DNA from: CAVSVP01 sp963731125
GTDB taxonomy: Bacteria > Pseudomonadota > Gammaproteobacteria > Competibacterales > Competibacteraceae
Assembly: GCA_963731125.1 (NCBI GenBank)
Contig: CAVSVP010000007.1
Location: 959,067 to 1,023,066, forward strand
Direction: 5' to 3'
Length of the DNA stretch: 64,000 bases
Position numbers and translations under genes: made by a program. Numbering within the stretch: position 1 is the first letter of the stretch; the number at the start of each line of letters is the position of its first letter. Of this stretch, positions 35,540 through 43,946 are shown in pieces. The notes under the pieces were generated by a model, which was not told where the DNA came from, did not search any database, and worked only from the letters and a program-made list of their open reading frames with translations.

Positions 35540-36513
35540 GGCCTTGATCATCGTTTCGGCCATTACCTCATGCGACGGCCCTCAGCAGAGGTTTCTCAGC
35601 CGATGGGGAAGCCCGTTTGCGCGCTGGCCTGGCTGGCATCGGGACGTGGTCCAGTAACCACTCGAACAGGTCGGCGGGGCGACTACCAAACAAGCGTTCA
35701 GCCGGTGTGGTGCCATCAGGACGGCGGATGAAAGAGTTGTGAACGGTGGTCAAGGCGGTTAGCTTGCGGGGTCGGATGCGGTGCAGGTGATGGTGGTGCA
35801 GCGCGAGTTGCCCATTGCGGCCTTCGACACAGGAGCGCGAGCGCTGAAACAGATCGGCGCACTCGGTGGTCACCTGCTCGATCAAGGCGCGCTGCTCAGA
35901 GGGCAGTCCGGTCAATGGACTCTCTGGCGCGTTAAGCGAGTTGAGAAGCACCGTGGCGTGTTGTTGCAGGCGCTGACGTTCAGAGGCGGTCTGGGTGCGT
36001 TCGGCTACCCGCTGCAGAGACAGAGCCGGAAGCAGTTGGTTCAATACGGCACTGGCCACGGCCGGAGCCAAATCGAGTGCCTCGATCCGGGCAGTGACGG
36101 TCATGATGAAAAAGGTCACCGTCGCCAGCCTATCGGTCAACACCCGCCGGGCCTTGGCAAGCCGCGCGCCACAGCGCGGCGACAGCGCGGCGGTCTCAGC
36201 GAGTTGTTCGAGGTGGTCAAACGCCTGCGCCAAGCGCTGCTCCACGGCCGCGCGGCTTTGCGGCTGAGCTGTGTCCAGGGGATAGGGATGATAGGTCCGG
36301 CTGATGGCCTGAATGGCCGCCTGGGCTTGCGTTTGCTGGGCCTGCGCTTCGGCTAACGCGACTTCGGCTGAGGCCACACGTTCTTGGGCCGGCATCCGGC
36401 AGGGGGCGTCGTCCGTGGCACGGTGGTTATCGGGTTGAATCTCCGCTGCCTGGGTCAGTGCTTGCCAGGCCTCAGCCAGAGCTTTGTCGGCCTGCTGCGT
36501 CTTGGCCGCTAAG

Positions 36514-37847
36514 TACTTACGCAAAAATAAAGTTTACACTTTTTGCGGTACGATAGTGTAATTCCACTCGCCGTGGAAGTTAGCTTTTTTCAGAGCAACC
36601 TTGTTGAGTTCCTCATTGCTGACTCTGATGCCTGTGGGATAGTGTTTGGTATCCAATCGAGCTCTGACTGTTAATCCTTTGTGTGTCGTGGTGTGCGCGA
36701 TCAAGTTCACGATCACCTGGTGTGTCAGCAGGGGCCGCCCCCGCCAGTTTTCAGTAATATGACAAAATAGCCGGTGCTCGATCTTGTTCCACTTACTGGT
36801 GCCCGGTGGAAAATGGCATACGGAGATGCGTAACCCAATGTCATTGGCAAGTTTCTGAAGCTCGACTTTCCAGAGACGGGAACGGGCACTGTTGCTGCCA
36901 CCACCATCCGCCGTAATGAGCAGCTCCGTGGCCGCTGGATAGGCCATTGAGCCCATGCGCTGCCACCAGGTGCGAATGGATTCGACGGCCAATGCTGCAG
37001 TATTCTGGTCGATACCGACGTTCACCCAACCTTCATTGCGGTAGATGTCGTAGATACCATAGGGCAACGCCTTGCCTAGTTCGGGGTCTGCAAAATCGTG
37101 CAACTGAACGGGTTCAGGGTGTCCTTTAGGGCGCCATTCGCGTCCGCTATTTTTAACATGGCCGACCAACTCTTTTTTCTTGGCGTCCACGGAGATCACT
37201 GGGTGTCCAGCGCGGGCAAAGCGTTTCGCTTGCTGATTAATGTGGGCAAACTGCGCATCTCGATCCGGATCCGACCCGCCCGCATTCGTGCGCCGATTCG
37301 CCTGCAGCCGGTAGCCCATCCCTCGCAGCAGCTGAGCCACCGTCCTGGGGCTGACTGGATAGCCTTGCTGTCGTAACTGCACCGTTAGCTTTCTGGTACT
37401 CTTCGATGTCCACCGCAGTGGCGAGCCCGGATCGCCACAGGTCGCCGGATCAACCAACTGTTCTAACGCCTCTTGTAGCCGTGGGTGATGCTCTACCAGT
37501 GACTTACGACCACCGCCAACACGGCGTATCCGATCCGCTCCTCGCTCCTGCGGCAAGTGCCGCCGCCGCTCTTCCAGCTCTTTCACACCACGATAAATGG
37601 TCGGTCGCGTTAAGCCCGTGGCCTCCGCTACCCAAGACACCCCGCCCCTCCCTAATGCTCTCGCCTCGGTCGCAGCCCACAGTCGCAGACGCCGTTCATC
37701 GAGCTCCGACACCAAGCCTTCATACTTCTCCCGTAGTTGCTCAATAGCTTCACTTCTCGCACTCTGCTTTATCGACCGCTGTCCATTCATTTACATCGAT
37801 CATATCACCTGATTCTCTAGATTGTAAATTTTATTTTTGCGCAACTC
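36514..37847 (-). mobile_element. ISAzo13-family element
   Basis: Ends TACTTACGCAAAAATAAAG and the complement of GAGTTGCGCAAAAATAAAA. The 5-bp duplication CTAAG lies at 36509-36513 and 37848-37852. Length 1,334 bp. Confidence 0.9.
36534..37790 (-). CDS. ISAzo13-family transposase
   Basis: The 418-residue protein is intact and typical of ISAzo13: N-terminal LSELDERRLRLWAATEARALGRGGVSWVAEATGLTRPTIYRGVKELE, then GGGRKSLVEHHPRLQEALEQLVDPATCGDPGSPLRWTSKSTRKL. The core has HPVISVDAKKKELVGHVKNSGREWRPKG (Asp), ELLITADGGGSNSARSRLWKVELQKLANDIG (Asp) and VCHFPPGTSKWNKIEHRLFCHITENWRGRPL (Glu). The start at 37790 gives MNGQRSIKQSARSEAIEQL. It interrupts the DUF6399-type transposase. Confidence 0.96.
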   Translation of the reverse strand: MNGQRSIKQSARSEAIEQLREKYEGLVSELDERRLRLWAATEARALGRGGVSWVAEATGLTRPTIYRGVKELEERRRHLPQERGADRIRRVGGGRKSLVEHHPRLQEALEQLVDPATCGDPGSPLRWTSKSTRKLTVQLRQQGYPVSPRTVAQLLRGMGYRLQANRRTNAGGSDPDRDAQFAHINQQAKRFARAGHPVISVDAKKKELVGHVKNSGREWRPKGHPEPVQLHDFADPELGKALPYGIYDIYRNEGWVNVGIDQNTAALAVESIRTWWQRMGSMAYPAATELLITADGGGSNSARSRLWKVELQKLANDIGLRISVCHFPPGTSKWNKIEHRLFCHITENWRGRPLLTHQVIVNLIAHTTTHKGLTVRARLDTKHYPTGIRVSNEELNKVALKKANFHGEWNYTIVPQKV

Positions 37848-38976
37848 CTAAGGCGCCCGCGGTGCCTTTCACCAGGTCTTGCTGGACGTGAAACACATCC
37901 GGTGAATGATGCCCGCCCAACGTCTTCTCGACGTGATGGCGCAACGCTTGTCCCTGATCGCTGGTCGACTGAATGATCTCCACCGGCAAATCCGCAAGCG
38001 CCTGTGCCATCGCCGCGTCCCACGCGGCCGCGGTGCGGTTGGGCGCATACCGCTCCAGCAGAATGAAATTCGACACCGGCTCGAGGGCTACCAAACACGG
38101 TTCGGGATGAAAGGTCTCATCCTGGCAGGCGGTGATCGTGCGCGCCGGCATCGCTTCAGCCAAGCGGGCCCGCTCATGCTGTCCAAAGCCAACCGTCTCG
38201 GTCTCAATCGCCGCGCCCACACGCTGTTGGACCCCATACGAGGTGGCCACAAAACGATCCAACCCGCTCAGTTCCAACAACCGGCTTACCGGCCGTATCC
38301 CACCACTGCCCAACAGCGGAATCACCACCTGCGCGGCCACGATCAGCCGATGCAAAAACATCAGCCCCGCCGGTGATTCGAAAAAGGCCACCACCGCCGG
38401 CTCCGCTTCCAACCGCGCCTGGCGCCGCTGCCAGTGCCGCAACGTGCTCCGGGAAATCCCCAACCGTTCGCCGACCTGACGCTGGGAGGGCGTCACCTCA
38501 CCCCCCAACGCCGCCTCCGCGGCTTCCCACTTTACCGCCTGCACCGCCCGGTCCCAGCGCTTCATGACACTATCCCTCGCCGCCACAACACGCTCTGCAA
38601 CGCACAAGTTCCGGATCTCGTCAAGACCGCTCCAGAGCACACTGGAAAACAAGCCCGCTCTCGCGTACCGTAGTTCATGGTGGAACCCCCCCCTTGATCG
38701 GGCATCGGTTAGCACCTCCCATGATAAAGGATTCTTTGGGTTCCACCACACTCTGATTCAACGCCTGTTCCGATGACTCTAATCGTACCTATCGAGCCCG
38801 TGAGTCCGCCGTCGGCCGCTCTTGCTTCCTGATTCAGGGGGATAACAATGGCCGAAACGATGATCAAGGCCGATAATCCCCCGTGTGTCCCTCAATTCGC
38901 CACCCCAGGCTGGACGGTATCCAAGACCGCGGAGTCTGCATGAGCACAAGGTTAGCCTGCGCATGGGTAATGAGGA

Positions 38977-39981
38977 GTGAAGCCTATGGTTTTCATCGGT
39001 ATTGACGTGAGTAAGAAGAAGTTGGATGTTGTCGTGCTGCTGGAGCCCGAAACGCTCAAAAAGCGCCAAAAGCAGATGCCTAACACGCCGGAAGGTTTTC
39101 AGACCCTGATCCGCTGGTGCCAGACACAAACCGGTGCGGTTCCCGCCGCGCTGCACGCGGTGATGGAAGCCACCGGCCCCTATCACGAAGCCCTGGCTCA
39201 CGCCCTGCACGACGCGGGCCTGGTAGTGTCGGTCATCAACCCCAAGGCCGTGAAAGACTTTGCCAAGGGCTTGGGCATCAAGGCCAAGAACGACGCCATG
39301 GACGCCTTGACCATTGCCCGCTTCGGGGCGCTCACCAAACCCCGCCCCTGGCAACCGGAGCCTCCCGAAGTGCGCCAGTTGAGCGCCTTGCTCAAGCGGT
39401 TGGCCGCGGTAGAAACCGACCTGCAACGTGAACGTAATCGCCTTGAGAAGGCCCGTCTCAGCCAACCCAGTGCCGCCTCGGTGATCGCCTCGCTGGCGCG
39501 TGGGATCGCGTTTCTGGAAGCCGAACAGCAGCGCCTGCGCCAAGCCATCGACAATCACATTGATCGTCACCCCCAGCTGAAACAAGACCGACACCACTGG
39601 CTCTCGATCCCCGGTATCGGCCCGGTGTTGGCGGGGCTGATGGTGGCGCTGTTGCAGTCCGGCCAACGCTTTGCCTCGGCTGCACAGTTCGCCTCTTACC
39701 TCGGCTTAATTCCCACCGAGCATGAATCTGGCTCCAGTGTGCGTCATCGCCCGCATTTGTCCAAACTCGGCCCAGCATGGGTCCGCGCCAAGCTCTATCT
39801 GGCCGCCATCGTCGCCTGTCACCATAATCCCGATGTGCGCACCTTCTACGAGCGGTTGCTGGAACGCGGAAAATGCAAAATGGCTGCTCTCGGCGCTGCC
39901 ATGCGCAAATTGGCTCATATTTGCTTCGGCGTCATCAAAAACCAAACCGATTTCCAACCTCAGACCACTCCGAAGGCTTGA
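38977..39981 (+). CDS. IS110-family transposase (RNA-guided DEDD/serine recombinase family)
   Basis: The 334-residue protein has the RuvC-like DEDD domain at the N terminus (FIGIDVSKKKLDVVV for the first Asp, VMEATGPYHEALAHAL for the Glu, NPKAVKDFAKGLGIKAKNDAMDALTIARFG for the later Asp residues). A coiled-coil linker and the Transposase_20 domain follow (HHWLSIPGIGPVLAGLMVALLQ...FASAAQFASYLGLIPTEHESGSSVRHRPHLSKLGPAWVRAKLYLAA). Family members use a bridge RNA from a non-coding end to choose the target. Here the left non-coding stretch is only 105 bp before the DUF6399 element end at 38871. The right end lies near 40003, within an IS1 remnant. Confidence 0.95.
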   Translation: MKPMVFIGIDVSKKKLDVVVLLEPETLKKRQKQMPNTPEGFQTLIRWCQTQTGAVPAALHAVMEATGPYHEALAHALHDAGLVVSVINPKAVKDFAKGLGIKAKNDAMDALTIARFGALTKPRPWQPEPPEVRQLSALLKRLAAVETDLQRERNRLEKARLSQPSAASVIASLARGIAFLEAEQQRLRQAIDNHIDRHPQLKQDRHHWLSIPGIGPVLAGLMVALLQSGQRFASAAQFASYLGLIPTEHESGSSVRHRPHLSKLGPAWVRAKLYLAAIVACHHNPDVRTFYERLLERGKCKMAALGAAMRKLAHICFGVIKNQTDFQPQTTPKA

Positions 39982-40005
39982 CTTTCAAGACGGTATCTAC
40001 GGACT

Positions 40006-40116
40006 CGGGTTAAACGCTTGGCGCGCAAAACGATCTGCTTCTCCAAATCGGTCCAAATGCACGATATCGTCATCGGCTTATTTGTCAATCGATATGAGTT
40101 TGCTCGGCCTGTGTAA
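40006..40116 (+). pseudogene. IS1 InsB C-terminal remnant
   Basis: Reads KRLARKTICFSKSVQMHDIVIGLFVNRYEFARPV and a stop, clearly homologous to the end of the IS1 InsB at 33608-33720 but on the other strand and diverged. It lies directly after the IS110 transposase, so IS110 probably inserted into an older IS1. Confidence 0.8.
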
Positions 40117-40151
40117 ATCAGCAATATCCAAAATTAGGACACCACCGGTTA

Positions 40152-40409
40152 ATGAGGTTCCTTGATCGAGCCTGCTTTAACGCCCAGTACTTCCACGGCA
40201 CGTTGGAGTCAACCGAATCCCGTGTGCGGGCGCTGGCATTGTTGTGGAACTTTTGCCCCTCATCACCTGTAACGGTGAAAAAACACCACGGACAACGCCG
40301 TCCGGCCGAACGACTCAATGACAAACGTTACGCAGAAAACGGGTTGGAGAATTTGCTCGTCTCAGGCTCTATGAACGGCCTGAAACACCATCAACAGAAT
40401 CCGTTATAA
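40152..40409 (+). pseudogene. C-terminal fragment of the transposase related to 51320-52363
   Basis: Reads RFLDRACFNAQYFHGTLESTESRVRALALLWNFCPSSPVTVKKHH...RPAERLNDKRYAENGLENLLVSGSMNGLKHHQQNPL, closely matching the last 85 residues of the transposase at 51.3-52.4 kb. The same terminal repeat, CCATCAACAGAATCCGTTA, lies at 40388-40406. Only the right end of the element remains. Confidence 0.8.
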
Positions 40410-40412
40410 AGA

Positions 40413-40540
40413 GGCTTGTTCAACCAACGCCGCTCTCAGAGGCAGCGTGAGCGGGCAAGCAGTACATACAGCCAAGCTGTGCCCCGCGTTTGACAACTGC
40501 CGCCCTGGGCTCCAACAGGCGATGACGTTCTGAATCGCTG
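40413..40540. repeat. Dispersed repeat RptB, copy 2
   Basis: Related at about 80% to 20484-20605. It begins 7 bp after the terminal repeat of the preceding transposase fragment. No coding potential. Confidence 0.65.
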
Positions 40541-40639
40541 CCCGATCTATGTTTGATAGACATTTGCCATAGTGTCGCTATACTTTATGCATTGAGTTCA
40601 GTCCATCGGGATCTCATTCATTGCTCGATTTTCGCTGCT

Positions 40640-41490
40640 CATTAAAACCCTGTTCGGAATTATTTCCCTGATGGCCTGGGGATTGGGTTACTTCGGCCAA
40701 TCCCATATCGTGGTTCGTTTCATGGGATTACGGAGTTCCAAGGATGTGCCCAAGGCTCGGCTGAACGGCATGATCTGGATGGTGCTAGCTCCGTATGGCG
40801 TCATTTTCACCGGGTTCGCCAGTATTGCCTATTTTGCCGACAATCCTCTGCAAAATCCTGAAACCGTGCTCATCACCTTGTCCCAGGTACTGTTCAATCC
40901 CTGGGTGGCGGGAATACTGCTAGCGGCAATTATCGGCCATCATAAGTACCGTCGACTCCCAACTTCTGGTGTTCTCCAGCGCAATGACCGAGGACTTCTG
41001 CAAGGCCATGATCCGCAAGAACGCCAGCCAGCACGAACTGGTCTGGGCACCGTGATCCTGATCGCTCTGATCTCCATCTACCTGACTCGGGATCCGGAGA
41101 CCACGGAGCTAGGCCTGGTGTCCTATACTTGGGGTGGATTCGGCGCCGCCTTTGGTCCGGAGACAGATGACCCGCAACGACGCCATCGTGGGGATGGTCC
41201 TAGTGCTTTGTTCAGGTCTAAAAATTGGGATTGCATGAGTCCAAGGTGTGAGTAAATATGAGCATACTTAAAGTTCGATGATCCCAAAATTAAGCTTTGA
41301 CCGAGCACTAGGAGCGTTGACCGTTATCGTCTGGAAAGAGATGGACGGTGGGATCTTCGATATGTACGAAATTCCGTTGGGCTTTATTCTCTGCGCTCCG
41401 GCCATCTTGGGGGTTAGCCTTATGGACAAGCCTCCCGAGACGACAATTCAAGCCGAGTTCGATGTCGTGGACGATGCGATTCGCGGCTGA
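40640..41490 (+). pseudogene. putP: Sodium/proline symporter PutP, decayed
   Basis: The fragment begins mid-protein (IISLMAWGLGYFGQSHIVVRFMGLRSSKDVPKARLNGMIWMVLAPYGVIFTGFASIAYFADNPLQNPETVLITLSQVLFNPWVAGILLAAI). After a frameshift it continues AIISTVDSQLLVFSSAMTEDFCKAMIRKNASQHELVW. Another shift leads to ILIALISIYLTRDPETTELGLVSYTWGGFGAAFGP, followed by a short deletion. A 104-bp element then splits IVGMVL / GALTVIVWKEMDGGIFDMYEIPLGFILCAPAILGVSLMDKPPE. The first half of the gene is missing. PutP imports L-proline with Na+. Its remains lie directly upstream of the dadA-putA operon, consistent with a former proline locus. Confidence 0.9.
41204..41307. mobile_element. MITE-4 (104 bp) in putP
   Basis: CTAG duplicated at 41200-41203 and 41308-41311. 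The ends are imperfect inverted repeats beginning TGCT and sharing TTGGGAT about 20 bp in. Removing it restores MVLGALTVIVW in putP. Confidence 0.7.
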
Positions 41491-41664
41491 TCTTGTCTAT
41501 TGTCTGGTCCTGATCCTGCAGGTGGCCATCATGGTATCGTGGCGGCCATGAAATAGCCTGGCCCCGTCAACGAGTGCCGCACCTGTCAAGCAGGGCAAGT
41601 CCTGCGGCTACAGGTTGCAACAACACTTGCCGGTCCGCTCATTGCGGGAATTTTGGAGATGGTT

Positions 41665-42915
41665 GTGAAGATTATCATCCTGGGAAGCGGTGTGATTGGC
41701 GTGGCCAATGCCTATTATCTGGCACAAGCGGGCCATGAGGTCGTGGTGGTGGATCGTCAGCCCGGCCCGGCCCTGGAGACGAGTTTTGCCAATGCCGGTG
41801 ATATTTGTCCGGGCTACGCCGCTCCCTGGGCGGGTCCCGGCGTTCCGCTCAAAGCCATCAAGTGGATGCTGAAAAAGCATTCGCCCCTGGTGCTACACCC
41901 TCGGCTGGATCCGGCCATGTGGCGTTGGTTGCTCGACATGCTGCGGCAGTGTACGGCCGCCCATTACGAACTCAACAAGGCGCGTATATTTCGCCTTGCC
42001 CATTACAGCCGGGGCTGTCTGCAATCAGTGCGGGAGGAAACCGGTATTACTTACGACGAAGGTAGCCGCGGGACCTTGCATGTGTTTCGGGACCAACATG
42101 GACTGGACGGTACGGCCACGGATAGGGCGCTGTTGCAAAGATGGGGCGTGCCCTATGCGTTGCTCGACCGGGAGGGTTGCCTGAAAATGGAGCCCGCCCT
42201 GGGTAAGGTGCGGGAAAAGATCGCCGGTGGTCTCCATTTCCCCGACGATGAAACCGGGGACTGCTTCAAGTTTACCCAGGCATTAGCCCGTTTGGCCGGG
42301 CAGCGTGGCGTCGATTTTCGATATCAAACGATGATTCACGACCTGATCACGGAAGGGGATCGTGTCGTACGGCTGGAAACCGATAAGGGATCGCTGATGG
42401 GGGATGCCTACGTGGTGGCCATGGGCAGTTACTCGCCCCTGTTGTTGCGGTCTTTGCGCATCCGTCTTCCTGTCTATCCCCTGAAGGGTTATTCGGTTAC
42501 CGTGCCCATCGTCGACGAAAACGCTGCGCCCCAGTCTACCCTAATAGATGATTACTACAAGGTGGCGATCACCCGTCTGGGCAATCGCATACGCGCCGCC
42601 GGTACCGCCGAGTTCGCGGGCTATGACCTGGATATAACGCCGTCCAGCCGTGCCATCATGGGCCACGTGCTGCAAGCGCTGTTTCCCGCCGGGGGTGACC
42701 TGGGCAAGGCGGAGTATTGGACGGGGTTACGTCCTTCGACGCCCGATGGCCCACCCGTGCTCGGTTCCACGGGCTATCGTAATCTGTTTCTCAATACGGG
42801 CCACGGTACGTTGGGTTGGACCATGGCCTGCGGTTCGGGGCGAGTGGTGACGGATATCCTGGGTGGCCGTGCTCCGGAGATCGACATCAGCGGTCTGACT
42901 CTGGACCGTTTTTAA
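41665..42915 (+). CDS. dadA: D-amino acid dehydrogenase small subunit (DadA family FAD oxidoreductase)
   Basis: About 416 residues. The dinucleotide fold for FAD is at the very start (IIILGSGVIGVANAYYLAQAGHEVVVVDRQ). DAO-family segments follow: ETSFANAGDICPGYAAPWAGPGVPLKAIKWMLKKHSPLVLHPRLDPAMWRWLLDMLRQC, DETGDCFKFTQAL, PVYPLKGYSVTVPI and YWTGLRPSTPDGPPVLG...NLFLNTGHGTLGWTMACGSGRVVTDIL. DadA oxidises D-amino acids, passing electrons to the membrane quinone pool. The GTG at 41665 has GGAG six bases upstream and gives MKIIILGSG as in E. coli; an ATG at 41659 or TTG at 41653 is possible. First gene of a tightly spaced operon ending with putA. D-proline is the likely substrate in this context (inference). 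Confidence 0.93.
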   Translation: MKIIILGSGVIGVANAYYLAQAGHEVVVVDRQPGPALETSFANAGDICPGYAAPWAGPGVPLKAIKWMLKKHSPLVLHPRLDPAMWRWLLDMLRQCTAAHYELNKARIFRLAHYSRGCLQSVREETGITYDEGSRGTLHVFRDQHGLDGTATDRALLQRWGVPYALLDREGCLKMEPALGKVREKIAGGLHFPDDETGDCFKFTQALARLAGQRGVDFRYQTMIHDLITEGDRVVRLETDKGSLMGDAYVVAMGSYSPLLLRSLRIRLPVYPLKGYSVTVPIVDENAAPQSTLIDDYYKVAITRLGNRIRAAGTAEFAGYDLDITPSSRAIMGHVLQALFPAGGDLGKAEYWTGLRPSTPDGPPVLGSTGYRNLFLNTGHGTLGWTMACGSGRVVTDILGGRAPEIDISGLTLDRF

Positions 42916-42955
42916 CAACCCGCGATTTTCTCATCACCTAACGGAGGGTGCCGCC

Positions 42956-43894
42956 ATGCTGACCATCGATGCCGAAGCCGTGCGCCAGGCCTTGGCCTGG
43001 AAACCTCTGATCGAGGCACTGCGGGATGGATTCCGTCAGGGATGCGAGGCGCCGGTGCGCCATCACCACGATATCGTTCTACCTACCGAACCGAACGCAA
43101 CCCTGCTGTTGATGCCGGCTTGGGTCACGGGGGAGTACATCGGCGTCAAGGTCGCCAATGTGTTTCCCGGCAACGCGGAACGGGGACAACCTGCGGTTTC
43201 CGCCAGTTATTTGTTGGCCAGTGGCCGCACCGGCGAAATGCTGGCCGTTATCGACGGCGGTGAACTGACGGCACGGCGCACGGCGGCCGCCTCGGCCCTC
43301 GCTGCCTGGTACCTTGCCCGCGAGGATACCAGCCATTTGCTCATGGTGGGCACGGGCCGGCTCGCTGAAAACCTGATTGCGGCCCACGCCAGCGTACGCC
43401 CGATTCAGCGGATCACGGTGTGGGGGCGGAATATCGCCAAGGCTACCGGGTTGGTCGATCACCTGATAGCCGAGGGATACGCAGCTCAGGCGGCAACCGA
43501 TCTTGCCGCGGCGGTTGGCCAGGCGGATCTTGTCTGTTGCGCAACCTTGGCCAACGAACCGTTGCTGCGAGGGGACTGGTTGAGTCCGGGCACTCACGTG
43601 GATCTGGTGGGGGGATTCAAACCAACCATGCGGGAGGCCGACGATGAGGTTATACGCCGCTCGCGGGTATTCGTCGATACCCGTGGAGGCGCCACGGTGG
43701 AAGCCGGCGATATCGTCCAACCCCTCGCCAGCGGTGTGCTGACCAAGGACGACATCGTGGCGGACCTCTTCGAACTGACGCGCGGAACCCGCCAGGGACG
43801 ACGTTCCAGGGAAGAGGTCACCCTGTTCAAATCCGTGGGGGCGGCTCTCGAGGATTTGGCCGCCGCTATTTTGGCTTACCAAGGTAGGAGATAA
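42956..43894 (+). CDS. Ornithine cyclodeaminase/mu-crystallin family protein, probable delta1-pyrroline-2-carboxylate reductase
   Basis: The 312-residue protein shows the family layout: an N-terminal dimer and substrate domain (PLIEALRDGFRQGCEAPVRHHHDIVLPTEPNATLLLMPAW, GVKVANVFPGNAERGQPAVSASYLLASGRTGEMLAVIDGGELTARRTAAASALAAWYLA) and a Rossmann fold (LLMVGTGRLAENLIAAHASVRPIQRITVWGRN...ADLVCCATLANEPLLRG). It closes with HVDLVGGFKPTMREADDEVIRRSRVFVDT. Relatives are ornithine cyclodeaminase, alanine dehydrogenase or delta1-pyrroline/piperideine-2-carboxylate reductase (LhpI). Between dadA and putA the reductase role fits best: it would turn the imine made from D-proline into L-proline with NAD(P)H. 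Sequence alone does not exclude cyclodeaminase. A good ribosome site (GGAGG) precedes the ATG, 41 bp after dadA. Confidence 0.85.
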   Translation: MLTIDAEAVRQALAWKPLIEALRDGFRQGCEAPVRHHHDIVLPTEPNATLLLMPAWVTGEYIGVKVANVFPGNAERGQPAVSASYLLASGRTGEMLAVIDGGELTARRTAAASALAAWYLAREDTSHLLMVGTGRLAENLIAAHASVRPIQRITVWGRNIAKATGLVDHLIAEGYAAQAATDLAAAVGQADLVCCATLANEPLLRGDWLSPGTHVDLVGGFKPTMREADDEVIRRSRVFVDTRGGATVEAGDIVQPLASGVLTKDDIVADLFELTRGTRQGRRSREEVTLFKSVGAALEDLAAAILAYQGRR

Positions 43895-43946
43895 AGACAA
43901 AAACTCGAAACTCGTCTTCAAAATAGATAACTCCCAAAGAGAGGAA

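Larger units (their letters stand above)
35568..38751 (-). pseudogene. DUF6399-type transposase, split by ISAzo13
   Basis: The N-terminal part (most likely starting at MKRWDRAVQAVKWEAAEAALGGEVTPSQRQVGERLGISRSTLRHWQRRQ, 38563) has a helix-turn-helix, then ITACQDETFHPEPCLVALEPVSNFILLERYA (Asp) and EIIQSTSDQGQALRHHVEKTLGGHHSPDVFHVQQDLVKGTAGAL. ISAzo13 enters here. The C-terminal part (36512-35568) has a coiled coil and the DUF6399 signature CVEGRNGQLALHHHHLHRIRPRKLTALTTVHNSFIRRPDGTTPAERLFG. Excision with one CTAAG restores TAGALAAKTQQADK exactly, so the parent gene was otherwise open. Confidence 0.85.
35540..38871 (-). mobile_element. DUF6399-type insertion element, interrupted by ISAzo13
   Basis: A 25-bp perfect inverted repeat beginning GGCCTTGATCATCGTTTCGG lies at 35540-35564 and 38847-38871. 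It brackets a transposase gene. No target duplication is evident at the outer flanks. Confidence 0.82.

Noticed and set aside
35231..35563. Complete small gene starting MAETMIKA
   Set aside because: The first eight codons are the terminal repeat of the neighbouring element, so the start is artificial and the gene is truncated.
38841..38878. Stem-loop before the IS110 gene whose loop matches 24 bp at 35.55 kb, first read as a bridge-RNA guide
   Set aside because: The match is one continuous inverted repeat bracketing the DUF6399-type transposase and is better explained as that element's terminal repeats.
41348..41551. Independent membrane ORF overlapping the end of putP
   Set aside because: Out-of-frame reading of the putP pseudogene; the in-frame reading gives clear PutP sequence.
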